This document shows positions 18,140-26,967 of a stretch of DNA of 64,000 nt, piece after piece. The stretch's first letter is position 1; each line of letters begins with the position of its first letter. Source of the stretch: Hyphomonadaceae bacterium UBA7672 (GTDB taxonomy: Bacteria > Pseudomonadota > Alphaproteobacteria > Caulobacterales > Hyphomonadaceae); assembly GCA_002483135.1 (NCBI GenBank), contig DLHI01000011.1:62001-126000 (forward strand), in the 5' to 3' direction. The position numbers and the translations under genes are program-made. The notes beneath the pieces are model-generated. The model did not search any database and was not told the DNA's origin. It saw only the letters and a list, made by a program, of their open reading frames with translations.

Positions 18140-18665
18140 CGCGGACCCTCCTGATCAGAGCTTTTAGCGAACGGTGGACGCTGACCTTCACGGCGCTTTC
18201 GGACATGCCTGATTTTCTCGCAGCTTCCGCCGTCGAGAAGCCGCCAAGCTTCACGTCGGACAGGACCTGGCGCTGGCGCTCCGGCAACTCACCGAGCAGC
18301 CGATCGATATCGAGACGGGCTGAAGCGTCTCCATCATCGCCGGCGAACACACTTTCAGCCGCCTCGATCGGCTCTGTATAGCGGACACGCCTGCGGCGGA
18401 GCTGATCGATCAGCTTGTAGTGAGCGATGGCGTAGGCCCAGGACGTCAGCGGCAAGGTTGCATCCCACGTATCCCGCCTGAGGTGGATCGTGAGCAGGGT
18501 GTCCTGCACCAGATCCTCAACATCGGCATCGCCGCTCCCGAGTTTGCGTGCAAAGTATCGGCGAAGATGGACGCTCATCCGTGACAGCAGTTCGGCATAG
18601 GCGCTGGCGTCGCCGGCCAACCCGCGCAGCATGAGCGCCTTCAACGGTGCCTCGATCTCGCTCAA
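18126..18665 (-). CDS. sigF: ECF sigma factor SigF
   Basis: An ECF-type sigma factor: region 2 (ARKLGSGDADVEDLVQDTLLTIH, WAYAIAHYKLIDQLRRRRVR) and region 4 (LPERQRQVLSDVKLGGFSTAEAARKSGMSESAVKVSVHR). A TTG start behind GAGG gives 179 residues; a TTG further up (18749) or an ATG at 18632 are alternatives. Sitting between DoxX and nrsF, it matches the Caulobacter SigF that directs metal-stress transcription of bufferin genes. It would read the GTAACC-type promoter before bufA and so raise its own level. Confidence 0.88.
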   Translation of the reverse strand: MSEIEAPLKALMLRGLAGDASAYAELLSRMSVHLRRYFARKLGSGDADVEDLVQDTLLTIHLRRDTWDATLPLTSWAYAIAHYKLIDQLRRRRVRYTEPIEAAESVFAGDDGDASARLDIDRLLGELPERQRQVLSDVKLGGFSTAEAARKSGMSESAVKVSVHRSLKALIRRVRDENG

Positions 18666-18781
18666 ACCCGACCTCAGGTGCGCGCTCCTGCCTGGCGCTG
18701 TGGTCGACCCTAGCCGCGTGCGGGCCAGCGCGCCACGGCTTGTCCGCAAGGACCGCGCAGGGGAGGTGCTGTTCGCGATGG

Positions 18782-19234
18782 TCAGGGCAGTTTCAGCGCG
18801 CGATCAACGGATAGCGCGCCTCCTCCCCGGGCAAGGAGATACAGCATGGGGCCAGCCCAGGTGAGATGCGTGGGCCAGGCGTCGGGATACACGAAAACCT
18901 GGATCACAAGCGTCATGACAATGAGGCCGGCTGCCGAAACGCGCGTTAGCAGACCAAGAATGAGAAGAATCGAAAACGCATGCTCGGCGTATGTCGCCAG
19001 ATAGGCGGCGATCTCGGGCGGTAGCAGCGGCACATTGTACTCGTATGTGAACAACGCGAACGTTTCTGGCTTCAACGTGATGAGCCCTTCGACCTTTGTG
19101 CGGGCCGAAAGGAGGAAGACGGTCGCAACCCCCAGGCGGCAGACAAGCGCGATAAGCCATTCGGGTATCAGGGTTTCCGGGGCCCGCAGAACCGAGATGA
19201 GAAGGTTGGGGCGGGCTTCGGTGGCGGCATTCAT
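18782..19234 (-). CDS. DoxX-family membrane protein of the bufferin operon
   Basis: A 150-residue protein with four hydrophobic helices and the DoxX pattern [18 protein letters not shown] near the N-terminus. Its ATG overlaps the bufC stop by four nucleotides (ATGA), showing translational coupling. DoxX proteins regularly accompany bufferin operons, probably as quinone-linked or redox membrane partners; the reaction is not known. A longer frame upstream lies inside bufC and is not used. Confidence 0.85.
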   Translation of the reverse strand: MNAATEARPNLLISVLRAPETLIPEWLIALVCRLGVATVFLLSARTKVEGLITLKPETFALFTYEYNVPLLPPEIAAYLATYAEHAFSILLILGLLTRVSAAGLIVMTLVIQVFVYPDAWPTHLTWAGPMLYLLARGGGALSVDRALKLP

Positions 19235-20007
19235 CGGGACGGATCCGGGGGCGGGGTGATGGAGGAAAACAGGCCGAGCGCTATGCCGCCTGCGAGGATG
19301 TCCGGCAGCGAGCATGTGGGGTCGGCGACGAGGGCGCCTTCGGCAGCGACGAGGATCGAGCTGCCGCGCCGAAGCGCGTCGAGAAAAGCAAATGTGGCGG
19401 CATCAACAAGGTGCGACTGAACATGCAGTCCGCGGCGCGTGAACAGGATCCGTTCGGGCACATCGGAGAGCAGGTGGGGCTCGCCGCTGAGAGGCGCCTG
19501 ATGCGCAAGCCAGAGCGAGGGAATGCCGGTCTCGAATGATGCAGTGCGGACGGCAGGGTGCAGATCAAGCTTTACGCTGCCCAGGCTCTCGGCGGTCAGC
19601 CTCGCAAGCGCAACGCCGTCGAGCGCTGTTGCGTCTGCTGCTGACCACGATTGCCACCAGAGCCAGTCGAGATGCGCGATACTGGCGAGATAGGGCGTAT
19701 CTGCGGCAGGAGGGAAGTTCGCCAGCCAGTCGGGAAGCGCTTCACCATAGCAAAGGAGCGCCGGGTCGACCGGCGGATGCGCGCGCGAGAACTCGCGAGC
19801 TACCGCACGGAACCATTCTTCGCCTGTCATCAGCTGAACGGTCGTGAAAGTTGCAGCCAGGGCCCCAACGGCGCCGCTGGCGATCGTATTGCGATAGACG
19901 CTGAATCCCGGCGCAGGCTGCTTCAGCCAAGGGGAGAGCGCGGCCACGTTCCCGCCGATCGCGGCGTCGAACGCATCAAAGAAGGAGCGTTCCTCACGCG
20001 TGGACAA
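19231..20007 (-). CDS. bufC: Bufferin partner protein BufC (DUF2063)
   Basis: A 258-residue protein of the DUF2063/HvfC type (N-terminal [11 protein letters not shown], then [28 protein letters not shown]). BufC partners the BufB enzyme, likely by presenting the peptide as MbnC does with MbnB in methanobactin synthesis. The gene overlaps bufB by 14 nt at its start and doxX by four at its end, so stoichiometric expression is expected. Despite old database names, there is no sign of real DNA binding. Confidence 0.85.
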   Translation of the reverse strand: MSTREERSFFDAFDAAIGGNVAALSPWLKQPAPGFSVYRNTIASGAVGALAATFTTVQLMTGEEWFRAVAREFSRAHPPVDPALLCYGEALPDWLANFPPAADTPYLASIAHLDWLWWQSWSAADATALDGVALARLTAESLGSVKLDLHPAVRTASFETGIPSLWLAHQAPLSGEPHLLSDVPERILFTRRGLHVQSHLVDAATFAFLDALRRGSSILVAAEGALVADPTCSLPDILAGGIALGLFSSITPPPDPSR

Positions 20008-20842
20008 AGACAGCCTCCTGCACGCTGGTGAGGATTGTCGACGCAGCGTGGCGTTCGGCAGCGAGATCGAGATAGGCCGGGACGTTGTCGTCGCGCTCGA
20101 TCAGCGTGGGGCGCGTGCCAATGCGGGTGATCAGTCGGCGGTAGAGATCCCAGACGGCCGCACCGACAGGTGCGCCATGCGTATCGATGAGGAGGTCAGG
20201 GCCGAGTGTCGCGTCGGGGGCGTGACCAGCAAGATGAATCTCGCCAATCAGGCTGGCCGGGATCGCGTCAAGATAAGTCTCAGCCATGTACCCGAGATTG
20301 TTTGCGCTGACGTACACATTGTTGACGTCCAGGAGCAGCCCGCAGCCCGTGCTGCGGCACAGGTCGATCAGGAATTCCGTCTCGCTGAGGTCGTGACCAT
20401 CAAGTGCCACATAGAGCGACGGATTTTCGACCAGGATGCGACGGCCAAGCGCCTCCTGCGTTCGGTCAATGTGCTCTGCTACGCGGACGAGCGCAGCCGA
20501 GGTTCGCGGGAAGGGCAACAGGTCGGGATGATACGCGCCGCGGCGTCGCGACCAGGCGAGATGTTCGGACACCAGGAAAGGCTCATACCGATCGACAAGG
20601 TGTCTGAGCCGTGCAAGCTGCGCTTCATCCGGCGGCTCGTCGCCTGCAAGCGAGAGCCCGACGCCGTGAAGCGACAGCGGATGGCGCTCACGCACCGCCG
20701 CAAGGGCGACGTGGCGTGGCCCGCCATCGCACATATAGTTTTCCGGATGAACCTCGAACCATGCGCCAGCCGCCGACTCGCTGATCGCTTCGGCATAGTG
20801 CTGAGGCTTCAGACCGAGTCCGGCGCCTGGCGCGGTGGTCAT
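19994..20842 (-). CDS. bufB: Bufferin maturation enzyme BufB (DUF692, multinuclear iron)
   Basis: A 282-residue TIM-barrel of the DUF692/MbnB family, which oxidises cysteines in precursor peptides using iron and O2. Expected ligand motifs are present: WFEVHPENY, LHGVGLS, VSEHLAW, LVENPS, LLDVNNVYVSA, GEIHLAGHA and LIERDDN. It starts 4 nt after the bufA stop and ends overlapping bufC. The substrate should be the four-cysteine BufA peptide next door; that link is from known bufferin systems rather than shown here. Confidence 0.9.
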   Translation of the reverse strand: MTTAPGAGLGLKPQHYAEAISESAAGAWFEVHPENYMCDGGPRHVALAAVRERHPLSLHGVGLSLAGDEPPDEAQLARLRHLVDRYEPFLVSEHLAWSRRRGAYHPDLLPFPRTSAALVRVAEHIDRTQEALGRRILVENPSLYVALDGHDLSETEFLIDLCRSTGCGLLLDVNNVYVSANNLGYMAETYLDAIPASLIGEIHLAGHAPDATLGPDLLIDTHGAPVGAAVWDLYRRLITRIGTRPTLIERDDNVPAYLDLAAERHAASTILTSVQEAVFVHA

Positions 20843-20846
20843 CGGA

Positions 20847-21158
20847 CTACATCGACTTCGCGGTGAGCGAGCCCATGCCGTTCGGGGTCTTGATCGTCGT
20901 GCAGGTGCCGGCCTTCACCAGAGACCAGGCATTCGCCTGATAGTCGACTGTCGACGTGCCGGCGCAGGACGTTCCTGCACCCGCCTTACAGTCATTCTGG
21001 TGCGCCTTGGCGACGCCATAGCATTTTTCCATGCCTGCTTCCTGAGCGGCAGTTGGCGGCTTTTTCGCGGGCATGTTCTGCGCCGATGCAGCGCCCGCGA
21101 GAGCGCCAGCAACAGCGAGCGCGCCAACGAGAGCTGAGAGCGTGGAAGCGGTCTTCAT
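20847..21158 (-). CDS. bufA: Bufferin precursor peptide BufA (DUF2282)
   Basis: A 103-residue exported peptide: Sec-type signal peptide (about residues 1-26, cleaved after ASA) and a core with Cys at 46, 57, 65 and 86 in the family patterns [21 protein letters not shown] and GTCTTIKTP. In known bufferins the two central cysteines become thiooxazoles and the outer two form a disulfide, and the product binds copper in the periplasm. A good AGGAGG ribosome site is present. It is the first gene of the operon. Confidence 0.92.
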   Translation of the reverse strand: MKTASTLSALVGALAVAGALAGAASAQNMPAKKPPTAAQEAGMEKCYGVAKAHQNDCKAGAGTSCAGTSTVDYQANAWSLVKAGTCTTIKTPNGMGSLTAKSM

Positions 21159-21229
21159 GGATATCCTCCTGAGCTTCGCGCCGCAGGGCTGCGGCCGCGA
21201 GCGCGGCGTCGGAGCCGCATATAGGGTTA

Positions 21230-21255
21230 TCCGGATGAGGAGGGTCGGCGGTTAC
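21230..21255 (-). promoter_or_regulatory. SigF-type promoter of the bufferin operon
   Basis: On the minus strand GTAACC (21255-21250), a 16-nt spacer and CGGA (21233-21230) lie 72 bp upstream of bufA. The reported Caulobacter SigF consensus is GTAACC, 16 nt, CGAA, so only one base of the -10 differs. No other GTAACC with this layout was seen before a gene in the window. Confidence 0.75.
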
Positions 21256-21466
21256 ATGACGGTGTGAGAAAATTCCGGCGGATGTCGAAATAGCCGGTCC
21301 GCGATTGCTCAAACTGCCACGTAGTCATGGGTTAGAACTGGCGATGTTGTCTTGGCGTCCTGCCTTGCACAGCAGCGAGAAAATCGTCGTGTACCAACGT
21401 CTTCGCCATCTGTTAGATCTGGCTCAGACAGCAAAATACAGCTGGCTCTACAGGTGGAGACAAGAA

Positions 21467-22720
21467 CTAGAACCCTGCGCGCAGGGCCATGCGCAATTGG
21501 GCGCTCGTTTGCGATCTGTCCAGTCCGAAGCGAACGCGATCGGCCCGGACACTCGAGAGCAGAATGCCCTCGACGACCAGTTCGGTTCGCTCGTGGATAG
21601 GTTGCCCCCAGCTGGCGGTGACCGCCCAGCCGCTTTCTGCATTGTTGTCGAGTTCCTTGAACGAGTTGTCGCTGACCGCAAAATAGTCGGCGCGCAGCGT
21701 CGCATACGCTGTCCCGACCTCCTGGGAGACAAGTCCGTAGGCGGCGACAAAGTCGACGTCCGCCGGAGATGCGCCGTCACTGCGTGCGCCCATTCGGCTC
21801 TGGCCCATCAAGACCTGAACCAGGATTTCGCCGCTCTCATAGGGTGTCCAGTGAAGCGCTGCCTGCGAGAAGCGCGTATTCCAAGCATAGTGCCCATCAG
21901 TCAGACTCGTTTCGTCCCCGTTGTTGTCGTAGCCAAAGAAACTCAGGGTAACTGTGTCGGACAGGGGCCATTCGACCTGGCCATAGCCGCCAATCCGGCC
22001 GTCCACTTCGATCACGGGTTGGGTCTTCGCCCCCTGCTGTCCGACAAACATCGCAGGCTGGTCAGGCAAGGCAAACTTACCCGCAACTGTTGCTCTGACG
22101 TCGTGAAGCGCCCAGCCGCGAAAGGCAAGCAGTGTCCCTGCGGTATCATTGCCGACGAACGCGGCGGCTGTGAATCTGACGCGCTGATCGCCGACGACTC
22201 CGTCGAGCGACGCTTCGATCCCGCTCGTCTTGACCTCCTCGGCGATCCAGGTGTTGAGAGCGGAAGGCGTGACCGTGCGGCTAAGTGACCATTCCGACCC
22301 ATCGTGCTCCAGGGATACGGGTGGAAAGAAGATACCGGCCCTTCCCGATAGCCTCCATGCGTGGCCTGCGTCGGGCCTGAACTTCAGATACGCCTCTCCA
22401 AGGCCAGCCACCGGTCGTGCATCACTTCCAAAATCGACTGCGACGACAGCTCTGACGCGTTCCGAAACGTCGGCCGCCCACACCAAAGTGGCGTCAGCTG
22501 TCATGGACGGCTGATCACCTGTTGCACGCAGCTTGCCCAGGCCCTGTTCGGCAGACGCCTCGACATTGGCGCCTGCTGCAACGCCAACGACGACGACGCC
22601 CGAGATCGAGTCGTCCAGCGTCGATTGGGCCTGCGCCGCGCCGCCTTGAGCGAGGACAATCAGGCCGCCCGTCGCCAGGATACTGGCGGCGCGACGTGAG
22701 TGGGAGATTCGTGTCGACAT
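21467..22720 (-). CDS. Outer-membrane beta-barrel protein, porin-like
   Basis: A 417-residue protein with signal peptide (ILATGGLIVLAQGGAAQAQ) and alternating amphipathic strands through to a C-terminal Phe (LRMALRAGF), the mark of BAM substrates. The opening strands fit carbohydrate- or phosphate-type porin-like barrels, but no family is certain. It is in the same direction as the bufferin operon and ends 309 nt before bufA, which has its own promoter. A link to copper is not shown. Confidence 0.75.
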   Translation of the reverse strand: MSTRISHSRRAASILATGGLIVLAQGGAAQAQSTLDDSISGVVVVGVAAGANVEASAEQGLGKLRATGDQPSMTADATLVWAADVSERVRAVVAVDFGSDARPVAGLGEAYLKFRPDAGHAWRLSGRAGIFFPPVSLEHDGSEWSLSRTVTPSALNTWIAEEVKTSGIEASLDGVVGDQRVRFTAAAFVGNDTAGTLLAFRGWALHDVRATVAGKFALPDQPAMFVGQQGAKTQPVIEVDGRIGGYGQVEWPLSDTVTLSFFGYDNNGDETSLTDGHYAWNTRFSQAALHWTPYESGEILVQVLMGQSRMGARSDGASPADVDFVAAYGLVSQEVGTAYATLRADYFAVSDNSFKELDNNAESGWAVTASWGQPIHERTELVVEGILLSSVRADRVRFGLDRSQTSAQLRMALRAGF

Positions 22721-22932
22721 TCTCCAACATGACCAGACCGGATTGCCAGTCCCTTAAATGAAAGCCAGAGCAAGCAAATGATGACGTCCCCCCCGGCTGA
22801 GAGCTGGATTGTGACCCGTCCCTGGGTGCAGTGACGGAGCGACGATTCCAAAAGGCGATTGACTGTTCACACTTGCATGAATCAGCGTCGGTCTGCCACT
22901 TCACCTCAAGCATGGTTTCTCGTCGGCCAAAG

Positions 22933-23070
22933 TCACCGTATGCCATGCCAGTAGGCGTGCATATAAGCCCGAGCGATCCGTTCGACATCGCTGGACGCGA
23001 TCTGCTGCGCAAAGCCCGCAACAGGTGCGGCGGGTGCAGCCAGCGCCGCTGAGAGCAATCTTCCAAACAT
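22933..23070 (-). pseudogene. Truncated exported-protein fragment
   Basis: A 45-residue frame with a clear signal peptide (MFGRLLSAALAAPAAPVAGFAQQ) followed by SSDVERIARAYMHAYWHG, then a stop. The helix after the signal resembles the start of SnoaL/NTF2-type periplasmic proteins. No continuation is found in other frames, so it is probably a broken gene start. The 200 bases on either side hold no other gene that can be supported. Confidence 0.4.
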
Positions 23071-23295
23071 CGCGTTCCTCATTTCGCAGCAAAGTTCGGA
23101 AGCACGGATGACGCTGCCAAGTCTTCCGCTTTGCGGTCGACCCCGCAATGCCACCCGCGAAAACGACCCGCGCGCCGCACTAGAAATTCGGCGTCTGTCC
23201 TAGGGCAACGCGCGCGGGCTCTCCGCGTGTCCACCCTCCGGGTTTCACCCGACACCCCCATTGCCCACACAGGCCGCCGTCTTCAAAAGTCTGGG

Positions 23296-24030
23296 TTATC
23301 CGGAAACACCCAGCTGCATCGTTCGAATGCCCCGCCCGCCAGAATGCCGGCGAGCGACCACTGGGTCGGACAGGAAAGAGAGAAGGACTGCGGACAGGTC
23401 GGCTGGAGCGTCGCGAGCGACCAGGTGCCCGGCGTCCGCAACGGTCGCGACCTGCAGGTGTGGAGCAAGTCCCCGCAAGCGTTCCACATCGTCCTCACCG
23501 ACCGTCGATCGTTCTCCTCGCACCAGCATCAGCGGCAGGCTCAGGCGCCTGACTGCTTCGCGGAAATCGCCAGGCCGACCGAGGATTTCGGTCACGAGGG
23601 GAAGGTCCGCCATACGCCTCTGTGGCTGATCAAGGTAGGCGCGGACCTTGAGTGGATCTGGATCGGGAACGACATCGACGAGCACCAGGCCCGCCGCGCG
23701 CGATTGCCACGCGTCGGCTCCGAGAGCGAGCATGGCTGCAAACCCTCCCAGCGACGCTCCGACGACGACGGGGCAGCCACCAACAGCGCCAATCAAAGCC
23801 CGAAGGTCTGACGCGAAGGCGTCTATGGACGCGTCACGAGAGCCTCCGCTGCGACCATGGCCCCGCTGATCCGGCGCCACCGACGCGAACCCTTTCTTCA
23901 AGAGGTTGCGCGCGATCGGCCGCCAGACCTGCCGGCTCTCTCCCCCGGCGTGGAGAAGGATCACCTCCGGGCCATATCCGCTAAGATCGGCCTCAAGGCA
24001 GATTTCCGTCCTTTCAGATCCGACGTCCAT
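23296..24030 (-). CDS. Alpha/beta-hydrolase
   Basis: A 244-residue soluble hydrolase: oxyanion loop LLHAGGESRQVW, nucleophile elbow VVGASLGGFAAM (Ser), acid near VLVRGERSTV and catalytic His in ADAGHLVAR. DQRGHGRS is also typical of this fold. It diverges from a TetR gene, with nested palindromes between them, so it is probably the regulated target. The substrate (ester, lactone or epoxide) is not known. Confidence 0.8.
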   Translation of the reverse strand: MDVGSERTEICLEADLSGYGPEVILLHAGGESRQVWRPIARNLLKKGFASVAPDQRGHGRSGGSRDASIDAFASDLRALIGAVGGCPVVVGASLGGFAAMLALGADAWQSRAAGLVLVDVVPDPDPLKVRAYLDQPQRRMADLPLVTEILGRPGDFREAVRRLSLPLMLVRGERSTVGEDDVERLRGLAPHLQVATVADAGHLVARDAPADLSAVLLSFLSDPVVARRHSGGRGIRTMQLGVSG

Positions 24031-24053
24031 CGGCCGTCCCTACATTGTGGTTG

Positions 24054-24085
24054 CAAGGTAACGCGACTACCTTGATGCATCAAGG
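24054..24085. promoter_or_regulatory. Two overlapping palindromes, TetR operator
   Basis: CAAGGTA (24054-24060) and TACCTTG (24068-24074) form a perfect repeat with a 7-nt centre; CCTTGATGCATCAAGG (24070-24085) is a perfect 16-bp palindrome sharing the CCTTG arm. They fill the short gap between the divergent hydrolase and tetR genes, the normal place for a TetR autoregulatory site. Confidence 0.6.
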
Positions 24086-24106
24086 CGATAGATGGGGAGT
24101 GCGCCG

Positions 24107-24691
24107 ATGAAGACCGCCCGCACCCGCCGCAGTCCCGAGGCGGCCCGGGAGCACATTCTTCGCGCCGCGTCCGGCCTGCTGGCCGAAGGCGGACCGCAGC
24201 ACGTGCAGGTTCGCGCCGTGGCGCGCGCGGCCGGCATGACCGATGGCGGGGTCCTGCATCACTTCAACGACCGTGACGCGCTTATGCGGGCGCTGCTCGA
24301 GCATCAGGCGATCCAGCTCAGGTCGGCGATCGGCGAGGCCGCTCGCGCATGGCGGGACGAGGCGGACCTCGTCGGACTGATCGACTTGCTCGCCGAAGCG
24401 TACAGGGGCGGACAGGCGCGGCTTGCATTGGAACTTTACGAAGCCGGGTGGCGGGATCGCGGCAAGCCGCTTCTGGCGCCGGTCGTGGAGGCTTTGCTGG
24501 GCGCGTATCCCAGGGCGCCTGCTGATGAAGTTCGCGTCGCTGTCGCCGCGATTCACCAATGGCTGGCCTTCGATCCACTGTTCGGCCCGGAATTCCGCCG
24601 TAGCGTGGGCGGCATGCCAATGAACGCGACCTCCCTGCAAAGGGCATGGTACGTGTCAGCCCTGCAGCGCACGCTGCGTCGCCGGACCTAG
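24107..24691 (+). CDS. TetR-family regulator
   Basis: A 194-residue regulator with an N-terminal TetR helix-turn-helix (AAREHILRAASGLLAEGG, VRAVARAAGMTDGGVLHHF) and an all-helical ligand domain. Two in-frame ATGs exist; the second is used because GGGGAG lies nine bases before it. The divergent alpha/beta-hydrolase is its likely target through the palindromes in between. The ligand is unknown. Confidence 0.85.
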   Translation: MKTARTRRSPEAAREHILRAASGLLAEGGPQHVQVRAVARAAGMTDGGVLHHFNDRDALMRALLEHQAIQLRSAIGEAARAWRDEADLVGLIDLLAEAYRGGQARLALELYEAGWRDRGKPLLAPVVEALLGAYPRAPADEVRVAVAAIHQWLAFDPLFGPEFRRSVGGMPMNATSLQRAWYVSALQRTLRRRT

Positions 24692-24812
24692 CGCAAGCGA
24701 GGAAGCCGACCCGCCGCCTTGCCCGCAGACATGGCGCCGTCCGCAAGGCGGATGAGCCGCGGTGAAGGGGCTCATGGCCGTAGGAGGGGCTCCATGTGAG
24801 GCTGCGCCAGGT

Positions 24813-25178
24813 TCACAGCTCGACCGCTTGTGTAGCAGTCGCGGGATCGCCGGAGTTCGGCGTGCCGTTGGGGTCGAGCAGGATCAGCTTGACCTCGCCC
24901 CGTCGTGCTGCCGGCCGGTGCTCGACACCGCGCGGTACAACCAGAATCTCGCCCGGTCTCACCGTCACCGTGTGGTCGCGGAAATCCATGTCGAACTCTC
25001 CTTCCAGAATGATGAAGAGCTCGTCAGTCTCGTCGTGTTTGTGCCAGACCCATTCGCCACGCGTTTTCACCAGTCGCACTTCGTTGTCATTGTAGCGGGC
25101 GACAATCCTGGGCGCCCAGTGCTCCGAGAAGGCGGCGAATTTCTGGGCGATGTTGATGATGGCGGGCTTTCCACTCAT
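24813..25178 (-). CDS. Cupin-fold protein
   Basis: A 121-residue single-domain cupin: motif 1 region WHKHDETDELFIILEGEF carries the His/His/Glu metal ligands and motif 2 is PRGVEHRP. The family name does not give the reaction. It is the last gene of the minus-strand set tautomerase, dienelactone hydrolase-like, ABM and cupin. An AGGATC ribosome site precedes the ATG, and about 100 nt separate it from the ABM gene. Confidence 0.8.
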   Translation of the reverse strand: MSGKPAIINIAQKFAAFSEHWAPRIVARYNDNEVRLVKTRGEWVWHKHDETDELFIILEGEFDMDFRDHTVTVRPGEILVVPRGVEHRPAARRGEVKLILLDPNGTPNSGDPATATQAVEL

Positions 25179-25276
25179 GATCCTGTTCCGTCGTTTCTAG
25201 GATGCACGCTGTTGCGAGCGAGATGGTCGGGCGTGGCAGACGCGCCGCTTCCTGTCCGAGGTGCTGCGGCCAATGA

Positions 25277-25558
25277 CTAAAGGTCACCATGGTCGCGTTC
25301 ATCGAGATAGGTGAACTCAGGCGCATGCACGCCTGCCGCGTGGCGGATTCTGACCAGTTCGGCGGACTCGAAGAACCGCCGCGCAGCGTCCAGACTTCGC
25401 CAGCGCGAAAAGTGGATGACCCTGTTTGGGTCGGTCTGCGACGTCAGCACCTGAAAACTGATTTCGCCGGCTGCTTTCCGGATGCAGGCAGCGCCGTCAA
25501 ACACCGCTTTCCAGGCAATGAAGTCGTCCACCTGGTGGACAATCAGAACAAACGACAT
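25277..25558 (-). CDS. Small ABM/dimeric barrel protein
   Basis: A 93-residue protein with the ferredoxin-like dimeric barrel pattern: VLIVHQVDDFIAWKAVFDG, VIHFSRWRSLDAARRFFESAEL and a C-terminal EFTYLDERD. Members act as small monooxygenases, cyclases or binding proteins. The start is 7 nt after the stop of the dienelactone hydrolase-like gene, so they are coupled. No cofactor residues can be assigned. Confidence 0.7.
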   Translation of the reverse strand: MSFVLIVHQVDDFIAWKAVFDGAACIRKAAGEISFQVLTSQTDPNRVIHFSRWRSLDAARRFFESAELVRIRHAAGVHAPEFTYLDERDHGDL

Positions 25559-25565
25559 GGCGAGG

Positions 25566-26384
25566 TCAGCTGCGAAGGCGATGAGCGAAGAAGGCCAGTA
25601 TCTCGTCCCGCGCGGCGAGTGTTGGCTGTCCCGCTTCGTCGATCAGGTGCGCCGTCACGACGCTGTGTGGAAACGGCACGTGGCGCGCGAAGAATGCGGG
25701 AGGGGCAGGGTGCGCGGCAGCATCGGGCAGGACGCGCCCGATGAAGCGATCCCCCAGCGCCTGCGAGAGGGCGGCGAACCGCTCCGCCCGGCAGACCCTG
25801 TCGCCTTCAAAGCGATAGCCCATCACGGTGAGGTCGTCGCGATCCAGGCGCTGCTTCACGGCTGCCAGATCGTCGGGCGCAATGTCGAGGCCGCCGGGAA
25901 CGTCCAATGGCAGCGAGGGTTGGGACAGGACAGGGGCCAGGACGGCGGATTCGAGCGTCATCGTCAGCGCAAAATTGCCCGTGAAGCACATGCCGATCGC
26001 GCCGACACCGGGGCCGCCGCAGTCCGCGTGCGCCTGTCTCGCCAGCGCGCGCAGCCACACGGTAACGGGCGCCGTGGCGTTGGCGCCGAAGGCGCGAAAT
26101 TCCGCGCTGACGCAAGCGCGCCGAAACACCGCCGCGCCCTCTTCGGCGTCCGGAACGGCGCCGTCACGCCCGAACAGGGAGGGCATGTAGACGGTGAAAC
26201 CGGCATCGCGGACCCAGCGACTGAAGCGTGCGACGTGCGGGCTGATACCCGGCATCTCGGTCATGACGATCACGGCTGGCCCGGTCCCGGCCACGTGGAC
26301 CTGCTTCGAGGCGCCGTCGAACGTGTAGTCGCGACACGCAAAGTCATCCAGCGGATCGTCTTCAGTTACGCTGCGGTGTGCCAA
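25566..26384 (-). CDS. Dienelactone hydrolase-family protein
   Basis: A 272-residue alpha/beta-hydrolase with VIVMTEMPGIS as the oxyanion strand and nucleophile cysteine in GAIGMCFTGNFAL (G-x-C-x-G), the DLH signature. The last His of the triad would be in FPHSVVTAH. It starts with TTG behind a GGAG site; the frame upstream has no other good start and overlaps the tautomerase gene. DLH enzymes open lactones in aromatic degradation, which fits the tautomerase upstream. Confidence 0.75.
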   Translation of the reverse strand: MAHRSVTEDDPLDDFACRDYTFDGASKQVHVAGTGPAVIVMTEMPGISPHVARFSRWVRDAGFTVYMPSLFGRDGAVPDAEEGAAVFRRACVSAEFRAFGANATAPVTVWLRALARQAHADCGGPGVGAIGMCFTGNFALTMTLESAVLAPVLSQPSLPLDVPGGLDIAPDDLAAVKQRLDRDDLTVMGYRFEGDRVCRAERFAALSQALGDRFIGRVLPDAAAHPAPPAFFARHVPFPHSVVTAHLIDEAGQPTLAARDEILAFFAHRLRS

Positions 26385-26415
26385 TGAGGTCTCCGGGTTT
26401 GCGTCAGGCGCCTGA

Positions 26416-26871
26416 TCAGGCGGTGACCAGATGCTGCAGGTGCTTGTAGCCCGCGGCCCGCGCGAGGTCCGGAAGGCGCCAGATCCGGCCGCTGCCACCC
26501 CACGCGCCGTCTGCGACCTCGGTCATGATGACGGAGGTCGCAACAGGCCGTGCATCTCCCGGCCTCCGGGCTGCAGAGATGACGTCCTGGAAGAGGCGGG
26601 CCGCCTCGGTCCGAGCGGCATCATCGAGGACGCCAGCGGGATAATGGAAGAACACGACCACCGGAATTATCTGATCGAGCGGGTCGTTTCCGCCGGCGAA
26701 AAGATGGCCCTGCCGGACCTCATCGATAGCCACCCAGGTCAGCGCCGCATGCCGGGGATCGTCGCCCCCTTGTTCGACGGTTTTGGCGAGGGCGGTTGCC
26801 GCCTTCGCCAGTTTCCCGTGCGCCTCCGCATCGAACACGCCTTCCGGAACTCTGATCAGGATGTTGGGCAT
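26416..26871 (-). CDS. Tautomerase-family protein
   Basis: A 151-residue protein whose second residue is Pro (MPNILIRVPEG), the catalytic N-terminal proline of 4-oxalocrotonate tautomerase/MIF enzymes after Met removal. The beta-alpha-beta unit seems to be present twice, as in longer tautomerases. It is first in the minus-strand operon and diverges from a GlxA-type regulator; GGGAG precedes the ATG. Its substrate is not known, but tautomerase with dienelactone hydrolase points to a ring-cleavage or enol product. Confidence 0.75.
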   Translation of the reverse strand: MPNILIRVPEGVFDAEAHGKLAKAATALAKTVEQGGDDPRHAALTWVAIDEVRQGHLFAGGNDPLDQIIPVVVFFHYPAGVLDDAARTEAARLFQDVISAARRPGDARPVATSVIMTEVADGAWGGSGRIWRLPDLARAAGYKHLQHLVTA

Positions 26872-26967
26872 GGTCTCGCTCCCAGGGTCGACGGCGAGCA
26901 GGAGGTTTGTGCCGACGGGCGCTGGATGCTAGTGGCGAATACGACATGTTTCGAGGAGAATTCGCCA

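Noticed and set aside
20000..20866. Plus-strand frame of 288 codons
   Set aside because: Antisense of bufB, which has all family motifs.
26431..26967. N-terminal extension of the GlxA-type regulator
   Set aside because: It runs antisense through the tautomerase gene; a strong ribosome site supports the start at 26968.
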